From NCBI GenBank assembly GCA_050084985.1, contig JBITNC010000001.1, positions 159,030,001 to 159,094,000 of the forward strand: 64,000 bases of DNA, given 5' to 3'. Source of the stretch: Nageia nagi. Its lineage: Eukaryota > Pinophyta. Shown here one piece after another: positions 33,830 to 45,313 of the stretch. Below the pieces are notes generated by a model that was not told the DNA's origin, ran no database searches, and saw nothing but the letters and a program-made list of their open reading frames with translations. A program made the position numbers and the translations under genes. How positions within the stretch are numbered: the stretch's first letter is position 1; each line of letters starts with the position of its first letter.

Positions 33830-35455
33830 TGTACCAAATTACCAATATGTAATATCAATATTTTGTATTAGATACTATTTATTTGAGATGTTAAATAAAT
33901 TTTTTTTAATTTTTTATAGTTTGAGATGGAAAAAAAATATGATGAAAGTTGCATCAAAAACCTTATCCCTTGAACAAATAGAGGTGTTGCAAGGTGGTGA
34001 TGGGCCTTCTTCAATACACAACAACTTACCTTTGAATCCTATGACTCCATGAGGTAATATATTAGTTTGATTTCTTAATTTTTTAAAAATAATTGAAATG
34101 TATCATATTTAAATAAGTTTAAGTTTTATTTTGTTAAAGATGATGTAAGTATTGGAAGTGCAACTTTAGTAAATCAAGAGCCCTGTATCATTTCAACATT
34201 TATTGGAGAATGAGAAATAACCATCAAAATTAAAGCAAATGATGGTAAAATTTAATGCTTGAAAATTATTTATTTATATATTATTTTGCAATATATTAAT
34301 TTACTAGTATTTTTCAAACATTGTTCAGGGTCTTTTTTTTCGCAACCCTTAGGAAGCACACCTATCAAGAATTCAATGGCACATTGGACATTGAATAGAA
34401 GAACCAAAGCATCAAGGGTATGTATTTTTTAGTACATTTATTTTAATTTTCAAAAGGATTAATTTACCAAAAAAATATTAACTAGTTTTTTTTTTTGTAT
34501 TTTGCAAGAAAACATAGAATAATTCAAATGCTCAAACAAGATTTTGGTGATGGATGGAGTGCAAAAAAAGTACTCAATAGGGCAGGATGAAGCTTGAGGA
34601 AAAAATGAGATAAGATAAGAATCATGATTAAAAATAAACCACCAAATGAATATTTGACTAGTAAACCACTTGAGATTGACAAGATAGTATGGAAGAAAAT
34701 GGTAAAAAAAAGTGAATTATGATGAAGGATAAGAAAGAACCTTAGATATACCCTCAACACAAGAAAAAGTTACAAAAGTGTGATTAAGTAGCTTGCATTC
34801 CAGTATACATTGGACTGGGAGCATTGGAAGACATGGGATTGAGGGAAAGTTTGTGAGTATAGTTATCTCATTATTTAATATTTTAAAATGAATAGATAAA
34901 TATGTATTTTATATTATTTAATTTGATAATTTTTTGTATATTTACAAATATGGACTCTTTCACATTGAAAAATAAAATAATTATGACATTAGAAATAGAT
35001 TCCAAAAGTTAGTAGCTATGATGGAGGAGGTGGTAAGTAATCAGTAACATTTAAATTGATACGTAAGATTTTTAAATTTTGATTATTTTATTATTATTTG
35101 CAATGTACAACTTTAGAGCCATGACTTGTGCTTCATGAGGATCCATATGATGCAAATTAGGATCCACCTGCTAAGAACGAGGAATCACATTAGGATGAGG
35201 ATATGCGTGTTCATTATGATAGTGGTCTTGGTGGAGTTGCTGTTGGTGGTAGTGTTGATGATGATGAACATATAAACAATTATGAATTACGATTAAATTT
35301 TTAGAAACTTTATAAATTTTTGAATGTATGACATTTATGATTAATTATGATGATAATCAAATTTTTAATAGTACAAATTATTGAATGTTAAATTTCCCAA
35401 TTTAGTGTATGCTTTAATGATGTTGGCAAAGTTGAATTGATCATGTTGGATTATT
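33830..35455 (+). pseudogene. Intron-containing coding-like sequence of unknown identity
   Basis: Plus-strand segments alternate with AT-rich introns bounded by GT...AG. Exon-like pieces end at MTP|gtaata (34054), DDVSIGSATLVNQEPC...|gtaaaa, FFSQPLGSTPIKNSMAHWTL...|gtatgt (34418), a longer exon (34509-34850; KQDFGDGWSAKKVL, then NKPPNEYLTSKPLEIDKI and VWKKMVKK), RNRFQKLVAMMEE|gtaagt, and an acidic last exon (VHYDSGLGGVAVGG, then DDDEHINNYELRLNF and stop, 35304). The spacing (Trp-containing basic region, then W..MV) faintly recalls plant En/Spm accessory ORFs, but I would not assert it. It interrupts PPR sequence on both sides, so it arrived as an insertion. Some stops lie within exons. Confidence 0.45.
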
Positions 35456-35461
35456 TTTGTT

Positions 35462-35517
35462 GTTTGTTGCATTATGTGAAACTATGTTTGCATCATGCAT
35501 CTTGTCAAACAATTCCT
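35462..35517 (-). pseudogene. PPR snippet between two insertions
   Basis: 56 bases matching the KMHDANIVSW and ELFDK part of the PPR modules (for example 33665-33720). The unknown spliced sequence is on its left and the chromovirus LTR starts directly on its right. It marks older PPR sequence split by later insertions. Confidence 0.65.
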
Positions 35518-35907
35518 TGTTAGGAACCTACAAGTTCCTAAATGGATTCTTGCTAAATAACAATGAAAGATAATAACAAAATGTATCTCAATCTCACAAC
35601 ACAAGCAATATGAATCTGAATAGAGAAAGATAATAATAGAATCACTTTATTGAATAACCAAAATGAATCACAAGCCACTTTAAGGGTGCTACCTCCTTAC
35701 AACTCAAACAATATATTTTTCAAGATGATAACTATTCTATTCCAACACATATTTATAGTCTGCTTACCCTAACCCTAATTAGTCGCTTAATACCAAATGA
35801 TGATTTGCCTTACAAATATGTGGGTTCCCTAACATTTCATATAAGTTGATATTCTAATTAATGAACAACTATAATCTAAGTAAATGTTAGGATATGGGAT
35901 CCTAACA
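35518..35907 (-). repeat. 3' LTR of the chromovirus
   Basis: 390 bp with matching inverted ends (TGTTAGGA...TCCTAACA). On the minus strand it follows the purine tract ATGAGGGGTGGCA. Its far end cuts directly into PPR sequence (35517/35518). Confidence 0.75.
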
Positions 35908-35920
35908 TGCCACCCCTCAT
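35908..35920 (-). promoter_or_regulatory. Polypurine tract of the chromovirus
   Basis: Minus-strand ATGAGGGGTGGCA immediately before the LTR start TGTTAGGATCC. Confidence 0.6.
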
Positions 35921-35949
35921 AAAGAGAACTTTTTACTCAAAGTTAAAAA

Positions 35950-37350
35950 AAAAATAGCAAATTGTTGTTAAATATCATGGAGTGTATCCAAAGTTGCATC
36001 TTCAAGAGGTAATTTGTTCCATTAGAAAAGAACTTCAGTAATAGTACAGTTACAAACTTGGCATGTGTATTGGTCTAGAATGGCCTCAAGTTCAACCATG
36101 ATGGACCCTTCCTCAATGAATTCAAATAATTCCATCTGAATTGTATCCTAAGAGCCTAAGACTTACTTAAGGTAGGAGACATGAAAAAAAGGATGAATCT
36201 TGGATGATGTCAGGAGTGACAACTTGTATGTTGTAGGGCCAATATGTTGATAATTTTATAAGGTCCATAAAATAGTAAAGCTAATTTTTGAGAACCTTTT
36301 AATTTGAGAGAGGTATGTTGGTATGGTTGGAGACTTAAGAAAACCATGTCTCCTTCCTAGAATTTCCTTCCAACCTATTGTTGATCAGCATATTGTTTCA
36401 TCTAATGTTGAGCCACTTGAAGATTTTCCCAAAGGATGCGAATGATGTTTGCATGATTGGTTAAGGTGGTGTTGACTGCTTGGAATTGGTACTACTTGGA
36501 ATGTAAGAGATGACTATGGGTGGGGGTTGGCCATACAGAGCTTCATAGGGGGTCATCCTAATAGAAGTATGATATGAAGTATTAGATCAACATTCTACTA
36601 AAGGAAGCCATCTTATCCAATGAACTGATTGACCTGAAGTAAAATAACATAGATATGTTTCCGAGCATTTATTAACAATCTTTGTTTAACCATCTATCTA
36701 GGGGTGATAAGCAAAGATCATATTGAGTGTAGTTCCTTGGAGTTTGAAAAATTCTTTCCAAAATTTGTTGGTGAATGCTAAATCATGATCACTAACAATA
36801 ATATAAGGTATGCCATGTAGTTTGAAAATATTATCAAGAAATATTTGGGCAACATTGATGTCCTTATATGGATGTACCAATGGGAAGAAGTATGCATACT
36901 TGGAGAGTCGATCCACTACTACCATGATAGCAACTTTGCCATATGGTTTTGGAAGACCTCCAATAAAATACATTAAAATATCTATCCAAGTTCACTCTAG
37001 TATGGGTAATGGTTGAAGCATTCTAGGGGTTCCCAATGTCTCCCCTTTTTGTTACTGACAAACATCACATTTGGATATAAACTTATTGATTTCATGTTTC
37101 ATACCCGAATAATAAAAAGAGCAGATCACTCATTGATAGGTTTTCAAAAACCCAAAATGGCCAACTATTGGTGTAGCATGCAACTCTTGAAGTATCAACT
37201 CATGATATTTAGAGTTCATCAATAATGCAATACAACCTTTGAATTGTAAAATTCCCTCATGCCAATAAAATGGGGGTTTTCTCATCATATCTATCTACAA
37301 CTATTGAATAACTGAGTTGGTGAAACTATCTTAGATTCATTCTTATTTAA
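35950..37350 (-). pseudogene. Integrase with chromodomain
   Basis: The core (36973-36698) reads YFIGGLPKPYGKVAIMVVVD and DRLSKYAYFFPLVHPY, then FLDNIFKLHGIPYIIVSDHD, with the first two catalytic Asp positions (VVVDRLSKY and VSD) visible, and continues to MIFAYHP. Towards lower coordinates come VFLSLQPYQHTSLKLKG and LLFYGPYKI (about 36350-36230), the usual C-terminal barrel. Then EVLF-WNKLPLEDATLDTL (about 36040-35960), matching the chromodomain pattern VLVKWKGLP...ATWE. Stops interrupt the tail. It would have inserted the element and directed it to chromatin. Confidence 0.78.
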
Positions 37351-37387
37351 CCTTATCGAGCCAGTTAGGAACTAGAAATGAAAGGGT

Positions 37388-38700
37388 TTAAAGTGCCACC
37401 TCAAATTTTTGCAAAAAAGCATTGGCAACTACATTCTCACTAGCCTTTCTATACACAATCTCATGGTCATACCCCAAGAATTTAGGGATCCACTTTTGTT
37501 GTTCCATGGTGGAGATGCATTGTTCTAGTAAGTATTCCAAACTATGGTGGTCAATTCTAATGATAAAATGGTGACCAATGAGGTAGGTCTCTGACACTAA
37601 ATGACATGAATGATTTTAAGCATTTATTATTCATAAATGGATTTAGCCATGTTTCTACCTAAGAGGGCCTTGCTTGTGAAATCCAAGGGTTACCCTTCCT
37701 ACATCAGCACAACTCCAATTCTAACCCCAGAGGCATCACTCTCAATGATGAAGGTCTTAAAGAAATTTAGCATGGCCAATACTAGAGTAGAGCACATGGT
37801 AGCCTTCAGTTGCTAAAAGGATTCTTTTGTAGTTGCTAATCAATTGAAGGCATTCTTCTTGAGCAAGGTTGTGAGTGGGTATATAATATTTCCATAATCT
37901 TTCACAAACTTATAGTAGTACCTTATAAATCCAAGAAGCCTCATAACCATTTCAAGGATTTAAAGAGAGGCCAAGTTTGCATATCCTTAATATTCAATGG
38001 GCCCACATTGATAACTTCTTCTGAAATAATGTGTCCAAGGTACTCGAGCTCTTATTGACCAAAGGAACATTTAAAGCAATTAGCATACAACTAACTCTCG
38101 TGGAGAAGTTCTAAATTCTAATCTAACTAGGATAAGTGATCCTTCTAAGTTTTACTATATATCAAAATATCATGAAAGAAAACTAAAATAAATTTTCAAA
38201 GATAAGGGCAAAATACTTGGTTCATCAAACTCTGAAAGGAAGAAGGAGCATTGGTAAGATTGAAGGGCCTTACTAAGAACTCATAATGATCTTCATGCAT
38301 GCAAAAAGCAATTTTGGGGATGTCTTCCTTGCATATCCAAATTTGATGGTACCCAAGATCAAGGATCTAACTTGGAGAATTATTTGGCAACATGGAGTTC
38401 ATCAATGATCGAAATGGGAAACTTATCCTTGATGGTGATTTTGTTCATAACTTGAAATTTCATGCATATCCATCATGATCCATATTTTTTGTGAACCAAT
38501 AGAATTGGAGAAGAGTAAGGACTAACACTTGGGAGAATGATGCCATCTTCTAACATATATTTCACTAGCTTTTCTATTTCATCCTTCTAGAGAAAGGCAT
38601 AGTGGTAAGGATGAATGTTGGGTGGTTGAATCCCAAGGATTAATTAGATTGCATGGTCATGAGGATGATGAGGTGGAAACTCGTAGGGTTATTCAAAGAC
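37388..38700 (-). pseudogene. Reverse transcriptase and RNase H of the chromovirus
   Basis: The RNase H end (37597-37388) is clear: YLIGHHFIIRIDHHSLEYLL, then QQKWIPKFLGYDHEIVYRKA and SENVVANAF, typical of the chromovirus RT/RNase H junction. The RT catalytic box on the minus strand near 38190-38145 reads VFFHDILIYSKT. The family has VFFDDILIYSKT, so the first catalytic Asp is His. Surrounding RT text is recognisable but broken by stops (about 38700-37850). No activity is expected. Confidence 0.75.
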
Positions 38701-38879
38701 TCTGGTATGATACTTGTTGTAATTCTTATACTTTGGGTGAGTCTTTCAGGGTTTTCTAAATAAAGAATAGTTGTCCCACAATTCCCTTACATCCTTTCTT
38801 CAATATTTTCTCCATCCGATGTGAAATAATAATTTTTTATTACCTTGCCTTAATTCCTTTGAGAGTATATTTATTCTCA

Positions 38880-39200
38880 TCAACTTTGAATTACATACAC
38901 AGCTCATGAAAATCCCAAAGAATAAGGCCCAATGTCATCAACCATTGTATATCAAGGACCACATCACACCCACCTAATGGTAGAACATACATGTCACTTT
39001 GCATCTTGTAATCACCCATGCTAAGCTTGATATTGCAACACAATTCTTTGTAAGCAATTTTTCCATTGCCTATCATCACCTTAAAATTATTATATGGATA
39101 AATATAAGAGTGGTTCCTTTTGGCCACATCAAGATCCATAAAATTATGAGTGCTTTCAAAGGCAAGCAATATTATCAATAGTTATCCCTTAAAATATCTT
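38880..39200 (-). pseudogene. Protease of the chromovirus
   Basis: The frame 39178-38891 ends MQSDMYVLPLGGCDVVLDIQ and QWLMTLGLILWDF, the conserved C-terminal retropepsin strand (LGG.DVVLG.QWL.TLG...WDF). Upstream text (ESTHNFMDLDVAKR) corresponds to the region after the active-site triad (A(S/T)HNFI). The D-S/T-G triad itself is degraded. Confidence 0.72.
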
Positions 39201-39429
39201 CAAACTTTCATGGTTTGTGGAGATGTAAACCCATAGAGGGCATTGCAAGAAATTTCAAGAACAAATTCAATTTATTGGTCTAATTCCTCTTCAATATCTA
39301 CCATAGCATCCTCAAAACCCTCTTCTAATAGGCCCACAGGGGCATTCACATATAGGACATATAATTTTTGAGTTGCACAATGATGGCCCGATGTAAATTT
39401 TTCATCGTAATTATAACAAAGCCCTTTTT

Positions 39430-40300
39430 GTCCTGCACTCCTCCATCTGAATAGGAGTTAATATTTTAATTAGTATGGATTGTAGTGGTTTGTGACCACT
39501 TTGGAAAGTTTTTAGTTTCCAAGTGGCTTGCTTGGTGTTTTTGCATTGTACACTAAGCTTATCCTCTTCCAATTTAGCCTTATTGTTGTTGTCATGTTGC
39601 TAGGATTGAACATTTTGACTTACATTTGAATTTCTTCCTTTAGCCTACTAATGAAACAACTATGAAAGAATCCCTCCTTTGATCCTTTAGTAGGATTAGC
39701 AAGATTTTCAAATTCAATTTAGTATTCTCTCGTTGTAGTCATTTGCAACAATTTGGTGATGGTGCCAGTGAAATACTTAAAATCACTACGACCAAATCTA
39801 ACAAGTAGGTTACAGGTGAAATCCCCCAAGATGAGCTATCATTTACCTTTTGGATGGCTTCATGCTCTAGATGAAAAGAACCAAGGTTCACCTTTTGAGC
39901 ATTGGGTATTTGATTTAAGGAGAAATATTGCTCAACCCAATATATTCATCTAGTGGGATCATCACCATCAAATTTTGGAAAGTCCAATTTGGTTGTACAT
40001 GGAATAATAAAGGATTTTTGCTATCATTGAAAGTTATGGAAGACTTAGCCAATATATGGTTGAGATTTACTTGATCCACTTACAATTGATGATGTGTTAT
40101 GAATAGTGGCTTGCTCCAAGACTTGAACCTTTCAATTCGTATTACCATAAGCAGTAGTTATCGCTTTAATTAATTTTTTTAGTTCATCAAGAGGAGTGAA
40201 GAGGTGAGAATCACCTATTGGGTATTTAATATGGTCTATTCAATATGATAATTTATCCATATCCAAAGATCTTAGATTGTAAGCCATCTGACTATTTCAA
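39430..40300 (-). pseudogene. gag of the chromovirus
   Basis: Minus strand. KLDFPKFDGDDPTR-IYWVEQ (about 40005-39940) is the gag hallmark (L.FPKF.G.DP..W....E..F). Around 39700-39600 degraded linker text continues. Several stops. No zinc knuckle is recognisable. Confidence 0.68.
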
Positions 40301-41105
40301 GAACTATTATTTTTAGAAACTATAATTTTTGAAAATTGAAAAAGTGTATGGGTGATATATATCAAAATGATTAGCATGAAAAAATTATCACAATGGGATA
40401 TGTCCTAAAATCATGATTTGCAAGATAAAGGCCTCCAAAATTCTTTTCCTATTTTAGCAGTTACTATTTATGGTAAGGAAAAATAGGGTTCTGTAAGGAA
40501 AAAAGGTTGTTTCATAAATGGTAGTAACTTGCAATATGGAGGTTGTGGCATAGTGAAGAGAAGGAAAATTAGAAGAGCATGATGCAAGAATGGCATGGTG
40601 CAAATGAAGGTCATAGATATGGTGGGAAAAAAATTCGACCCAATTTCTAAAAATAATTTGGCAGAGTTTCTGTTGTAAAATGGATATCCATACCTTGTTG
40701 TAGCATCCCTTTTTGATAAAAAATAAATAAATTTGGAATCCTAGAGATTCCCTTTTTATAAATAATTTGCTTATACAATAGTAGTAACTTGGGATAGAAT
40801 ATAACGATCCTATGGACCCACATTGTGAGACTCAAAGTGGGACATCTTCCTCTCAAGATTAGGATGAATTATTTATTGTTAATTTGATGTACTTGAGGAT
40901 AGAGTTCACCATAGGTCTTAGATATTTTATTAAACTTGTTCATTGGATAAAGCATCTTGTGGGAAATGTTTTGATAGGTTACATGGCATGGTTTCATTAG
41001 GAAATAAAAGAGTTATGACCTCTTGAAGTTCCCCAATTGTACCAATATTTCGTATCGTGATCTCTCACAAAAATCTAGAAACATCTCCATATTGACCCTT
41101 CGGAG
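40301..41105. other. No gene seen
   Basis: Leader-like sequence to the right of the gag. One 17-base string (ATGGATATCCATACCTT, 40680-40696) is identical to part of the PPR module at 43456-43472, which may mark PPR sequence at this junction. Nothing else is recognised. Confidence 0.35.
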
Positions 41106-41931
41106 TGTGATGTCCCTCTCCTTGGGATATGACTTAATTATAAACTATATTCAGGTGTGAGCTTGTTAATTAAGAGTAGATTAAGTGTGATGTATAATAA
41201 TAATAATGGAGGCCACTTGTATGAGTTGTAATACATGATTTCAACGTAAGTAATAATTGTAAATGCAATATTAGTCTCCAATAATGAGATGTTACATATA
41301 TATCCATTGGATCTTGTAATTATTGGTATCCCTAGGCAACATTGGCTTATGTATAATTCCTAGATGCATTGGGGAGCATATCTAACTCACATCTAGCATT
41401 TGGAGCATCTAGGAGGCTAAAGTTGAGATTGGGGAGGTTGGGGATGACTTCTAAGTGAGATCTAGATCCACAGACATGTCATAAAAGGCAAAGGATCCTC
41501 ATTGTAGAGATAGACTTTATTTTATATTGAAATCCAAATTTATTATTCAAGACTTACAGAATCAAGCACCCTTAGGTGTAGCGCATAAGAAGAGTTCAAA
41601 AGGCTTGGAACACCTTTTGACTAGCAGTTGGTGTGAATTTCCATGCTGTGAGTTTTTCCTACTCTAAGGCATACACAAGTAGTCTACATCTTTGAATCCA
41701 TCCAATGGCATTTTGGAATCACATTCGTTGTTTTCATCGAGAGCTAGCCTATGAGGGAGTACTTCAATGTGGTATCCATAGATCTCATAGAGTGTGATTA
41801 TTCTATAGTAGTTTCAGTAGTAATATCCATCTATGCATAGTTATGTACCCTATTTGGCTCCTTGGAGACCAACGTTGAGCCCTTTGGGCCATGTATTGTA
41901 TCTTTCTCAGCATATATCATTTATACAATCA
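41106..41931 (+). repeat. LTR (826 bp) of another retroelement
   Basis: Runs from TGTGATGTCCCTCTCC to ATACAATCA. It is followed directly by TGGCACCATTG, close to the TGGCGCCGTTG primer-binding site used by some plant Ty3/gypsy elements, so it reads as a 5' LTR. No gag follows: PPR sequence begins about 300 bases later. The partner LTR was not found. Confidence 0.55.
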
Positions 41932-41943
41932 TGGCACCATTGT
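41932..41943 (+). promoter_or_regulatory. Primer-binding-site-like sequence
   Basis: TGGCACCATTGT immediately after the LTR end, two changes from TGGCGCCGTTG. Confidence 0.45.
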
Positions 41944-42240
41944 TCTCAATTCATTATATCATATTTATGTGTGTTTGACTTGTTCATGCTTCCATATATG
42001 CAATGTTGAGAAATTTAGTATAATTATGCTTATATAAGTGATTCGTTAACATTCCTAGACTATTTTGTTCTTGATTGAAGTATTCTTAGGTGTGAAATTG
42101 GCTCATAGAAGTGATATCTTGATTGAGTAGTGCATCGTTAGGCTTTTTGGTATTTAGTATGACTTGTTTGATGCCCTAGATTAGTTCATGGCATGCCTAG
42201 GAGCATTTGATATTTAATTTATATTTGCTTGGCTAATTTC
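41944..42240. other. Truncated leader, no gene
   Basis: AT-rich sequence after the primer-binding site, cut off where PPR homology begins near 42241. Confidence 0.35.
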
Positions 42241-44700
42241 CACGTTGAGGTTGAATTGGGATTTTACATTTCTAGAGATCCCATGGTGGCACATGTTGGA
42301 TTAACAATGTTGAAAAATGTTACAGATTTTGGCTTACATATAATAATTGCATCTTATCAAATAATTCAAACCTTCTCTATGCTTCCATATTTTGCATTCA
42401 TGTCAACATTGCATTTATTGATTCATCCCAAGAATAATGGAAGAAGAGTCACTCATGCTATTAAAGTATTTGCATCCGTCCTTCATTAGACCTACATGGC
42501 TACAAGCTAGTAGAACACATACAAAGGTTATGTTAATAAGGTTGGTTCCCAAGTTCTTCATCAGATCAAAGATATTAAAGGCATCCTTGTTGTAGCCATC
42601 AATTGCACATCATCCAATAATTATAGTTCATGAAACTATGTTTGCATCATGTATCTTGTAAAATAATTCTCAGGCCTTGTGTATTCTTCCACACTTTGCA
42701 TACATGTCTATCAAGTCATTCACAACTGCATCATTAGATGCAAAGCATTTTCAACTACTCTCTGATGGATGTCCATACTTTACTTTAGAGTTTCCATGGT
42801 GGCACATGTTGGAAAAGGTTGTAAAGTTTAGCTTTACACTTGACAATTGCATATGCTTAAAACTCTCTATATCCTTTTCCAAAAATCCATTATGTGAATA
42901 TCCAACGATCATTACAATCTATAATACTGCATTTTAATGAAGCAATTTATCAAATAATTAATGAGCCCTTTCAATGTATCTATTTTATGCATATCCTACC
43001 ATCATTGTAGTCCATGAAACTATGTTTGCATCATGCATGTTGGCAATGAAGTTCATAACTTCCTCAAGAGAGCTTACACAGCCAAGAAGGTCAACATTAC
43101 ATATATAATGATTCATCCCAAGAATAATGCAATAAGAGTCACTCATACTATTTAAGTATTTACAACCCTCATCCACTACACCTACATGGTTGCATGCGAG
43201 TAGAATACATACGAAGGTTATGTTAATAGGGTCAATTCCTAAGTTCTTCATTAGATCAAAGAGCTTAAAGGCATCCTTGCTATAGCCATGAATTGCATAT
43301 TCTCCAATATTTGTCGTCTATTAAATTTTGTTTGCACCATGCATCTTGTAAAATAATTCTCGGGCCTTGTGTATTCTTCCACATTTTGCATACATGTCTA
43401 TCAAGGCATTCACATCTATAAAATTGGATACAAAACCATTTTCAACTACTCTTTTATGGATATCCATACCTTCTTTTAGAGCTGAAGGAACTAACACTAA
43501 CAAGATAATTCCTAATCAACCAAGATCACATGAAAGCTCTCAATTCACATCTAACAAACTCACAAATAAGATAATCTCACAAAGTAACTCAAGATGTAAA
43601 GTGATTCCTCCAATTAGGAGTGCATCCACTAACTAGATCTTTACTCCAATCACAAATACAACTCTCTTACAATACTCCTAATCTCAACTCCTACACTTCT
43701 ATCCTATAGCACAATTTTACTCCACAATTGGTAAATGATCACAAAGAGGGAGCCTTCTATTTATAGGGCAAAATCCCTCTTTGGATCACCCTTTTATCTA
43801 ATGTACAAAAGCATGACATGCACATCCTTTTACCCAAGGGGCATGCTCATGACATTAAGTGTAGGATAAGTTACATTGTCATATTCACTTAAATACTTAA
43901 GGTATCAAATGATACCCTTAAGTATTAGTGAATTTACATAGAATATTTAATACAACCTTTACAATAATGCATTATACATTCCAACAAGAGCTACCATGGT
44001 GGCACATGCTGGAAGAATATTGGCAAAGGTTGTAAAGTTTGGCTTCACATCTAAAAATTGTATCTGCTTAATAGTCTTTAGATCCTTCTCAAAAAACCCA
44101 TTATGTACATATCCAGCAATTATTACAATCCATGAAATTGCATTTTGATGAGGCAATTTATCAAAAAATTAACAAACCCTTTCAATGTATCTATTTTGTA
44201 CATATCCTATCATCACTGCAATCCATGAAATTGTGTCTACATCATGCATCTTAGCAATGAAGTTCATAGCTTCTTTAAGATAGCATGCATGACCAAGAAG
44301 GTCAGCAATGCATATATAATGATTCATCTCTAGAATAATGCAATAAGAGTCATTCATGCTATTCATGTATTTACAACCTTCATCCACTAGACCTACATGG
44401 TTGCATGTGAGTAGAACACATACAAAGGTTATGATGTAAAGGTTGGTTCCAAAGTGATTCAGCAAATCAAAGATTGTAGCCATGAATTGCATATCCTCCA
44501 ATTATTGCAGCCTATGAAATTTTGTTTGCACCATTTATCTTATCTTTGATGCAACACCATTTTCAACCACTCCTTGATGGATTTCCATAGATTCTTCTAG
44601 AGCTCCCATGGTGGCACATGATGGAAGAATGCAAGAAAATGTTATAGAGTTTGGCTTTACATCTAACAATTGCATCTTAATAAATTGATAAATATTACAA
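42241..44700 (-). pseudogene. Tandemly triplicated, chimeric PPR module
   Basis: Minus-strand PPR sequence repeated with a period of about 690 bases: the cctacatgg landmark at 42491, 43181 and 44392, and gtattcttcc at 42681 and 43371, once the 509 bases added by a later LTR insertion are subtracted. Each unit has PPR repeats (FANILPACATMVAL; GMDIHKRVVENGFVSN; ALIDMYAKCGRIHKARELF) and part of the E region (ACNHVGVVDEGCKYLNSMSD, then HYICNVDLLG). The E region is then joined directly to a repeat turn: MNFIANMHDANIVSWTTM, where the family would continue MP.KPD. The same odd join occurs in the next unit (MNFIAKMHDVDTISW). There is no start, no DYW, and many stops. Confidence 0.82.
43483..43986 (-). 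mobile_element. Solo LTR inside the PPR module, TSD AGAGC
   Basis: 504 bp, TG...CA, flanked by AGAGC (43478-43482 and 43987-43991). On the minus strand it runs from TGTTGGAATGTATAATG to GTTAGTTCCTTCA. It shares with the LTRs at 2338 and 10392 the block ACTTAAGGGTATCATTTGAT/ACCTTAAGTATTT, a CCCTATAAATAGAAGG promoter box, and TAGTTAGTGGATGCACTCC. Joining its two flanks restores PPR homology without gap. A single LTR with an intact duplication is the footprint of LTR-LTR recombination. Confidence 0.88.
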
Positions 44701-44839
44701 AGTTTGGCTTTAAAATTTAATATAAATATAAAATTCATAAATTTAATATGCAAGAATTTAATATATATATATATAATTTAAAAACATATCAATATATATT
44801 TTTTAAAAATAATTTAATAAGTTTTTTATAATTCCATTT

Positions 44840-45313
44840 GTTGACGTTAATAGTGACGCCAAAATAAATGCCAACACACTAAAAAAAGTTACAAAAATAA
44901 AACATATGTTGTTAATACCATCTCTAATATGACATCAATTATGATTCTAAAGATGATACAAAATGTGATGCCAAATCTAACACTATGTGCAATGTCATTA
45001 TTGGCTCTATTTTAAACATTAATTATGACACCTAGTGATGCTCAAGAAAATGCTTGATATTACTAAGTTTTACGCTATTAATATCATCTAATAAGGCTAA
45101 GTTCGACACCATGACCGACGCCATGCGACTCTAATTAAGAATTTATCATCGATGCCATGTGACACCAATGACCACCAATTTGAACATTATGTGACGCTAG
45201 CAAAGACACCTTTACCATCAAATCATTGATGACATGAGAAGCAAGTCAAAAGGTTTAAAAGAAATACACGTCATGATGCCATTGGTGACGGCCGATGCAG
45301 TTATAGTTGTAGC
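44840..45313. mobile_element. Probable CACTA element end with subterminal repeats
   Basis: About 470 bases dense in GTGACGCC, GATGCC, GACGCC and GTGACACC in both orientations, ending ...TATAGTTGTAGC at 45313. The reverse complement of that end (GCTACAACTATAACTGCATC) resembles a decayed CACTACAAC terminus and the element end at 15367. No partner terminus is identified. The adjoining PPR block (42241-44700) may be its cargo, as at 13779-14850. Confidence 0.45.

Larger units (their letters stand above)
35518..40300 (-). mobile_element. Ty3/gypsy chromovirus, 5' LTR missing
   Basis: Minus-strand element: gag (40300-39430), protease (39200-38880), RT (38700-37850), RNase H (37830-37388), integrase (37350-36250), chromodomain-like tail (about 36100-35960), polypurine tract, 3' LTR (35907-35518). 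The chromodomain at the integrase end marks a chromovirus, a clade whose plant members often target heterochromatin. The 5' LTR expected above 40300 is absent, and the LTR next to the right (41106) is another family in opposite sense. Stops occur in every domain. Confidence 0.8.

Noticed and set aside
33830-35455. Assignment of the spliced unknown sequence to a CACTA transposase
   Set aside because: Only a vague Trp/basic pattern agrees; the diagnostic motifs seen at 16806-18110 are absent.
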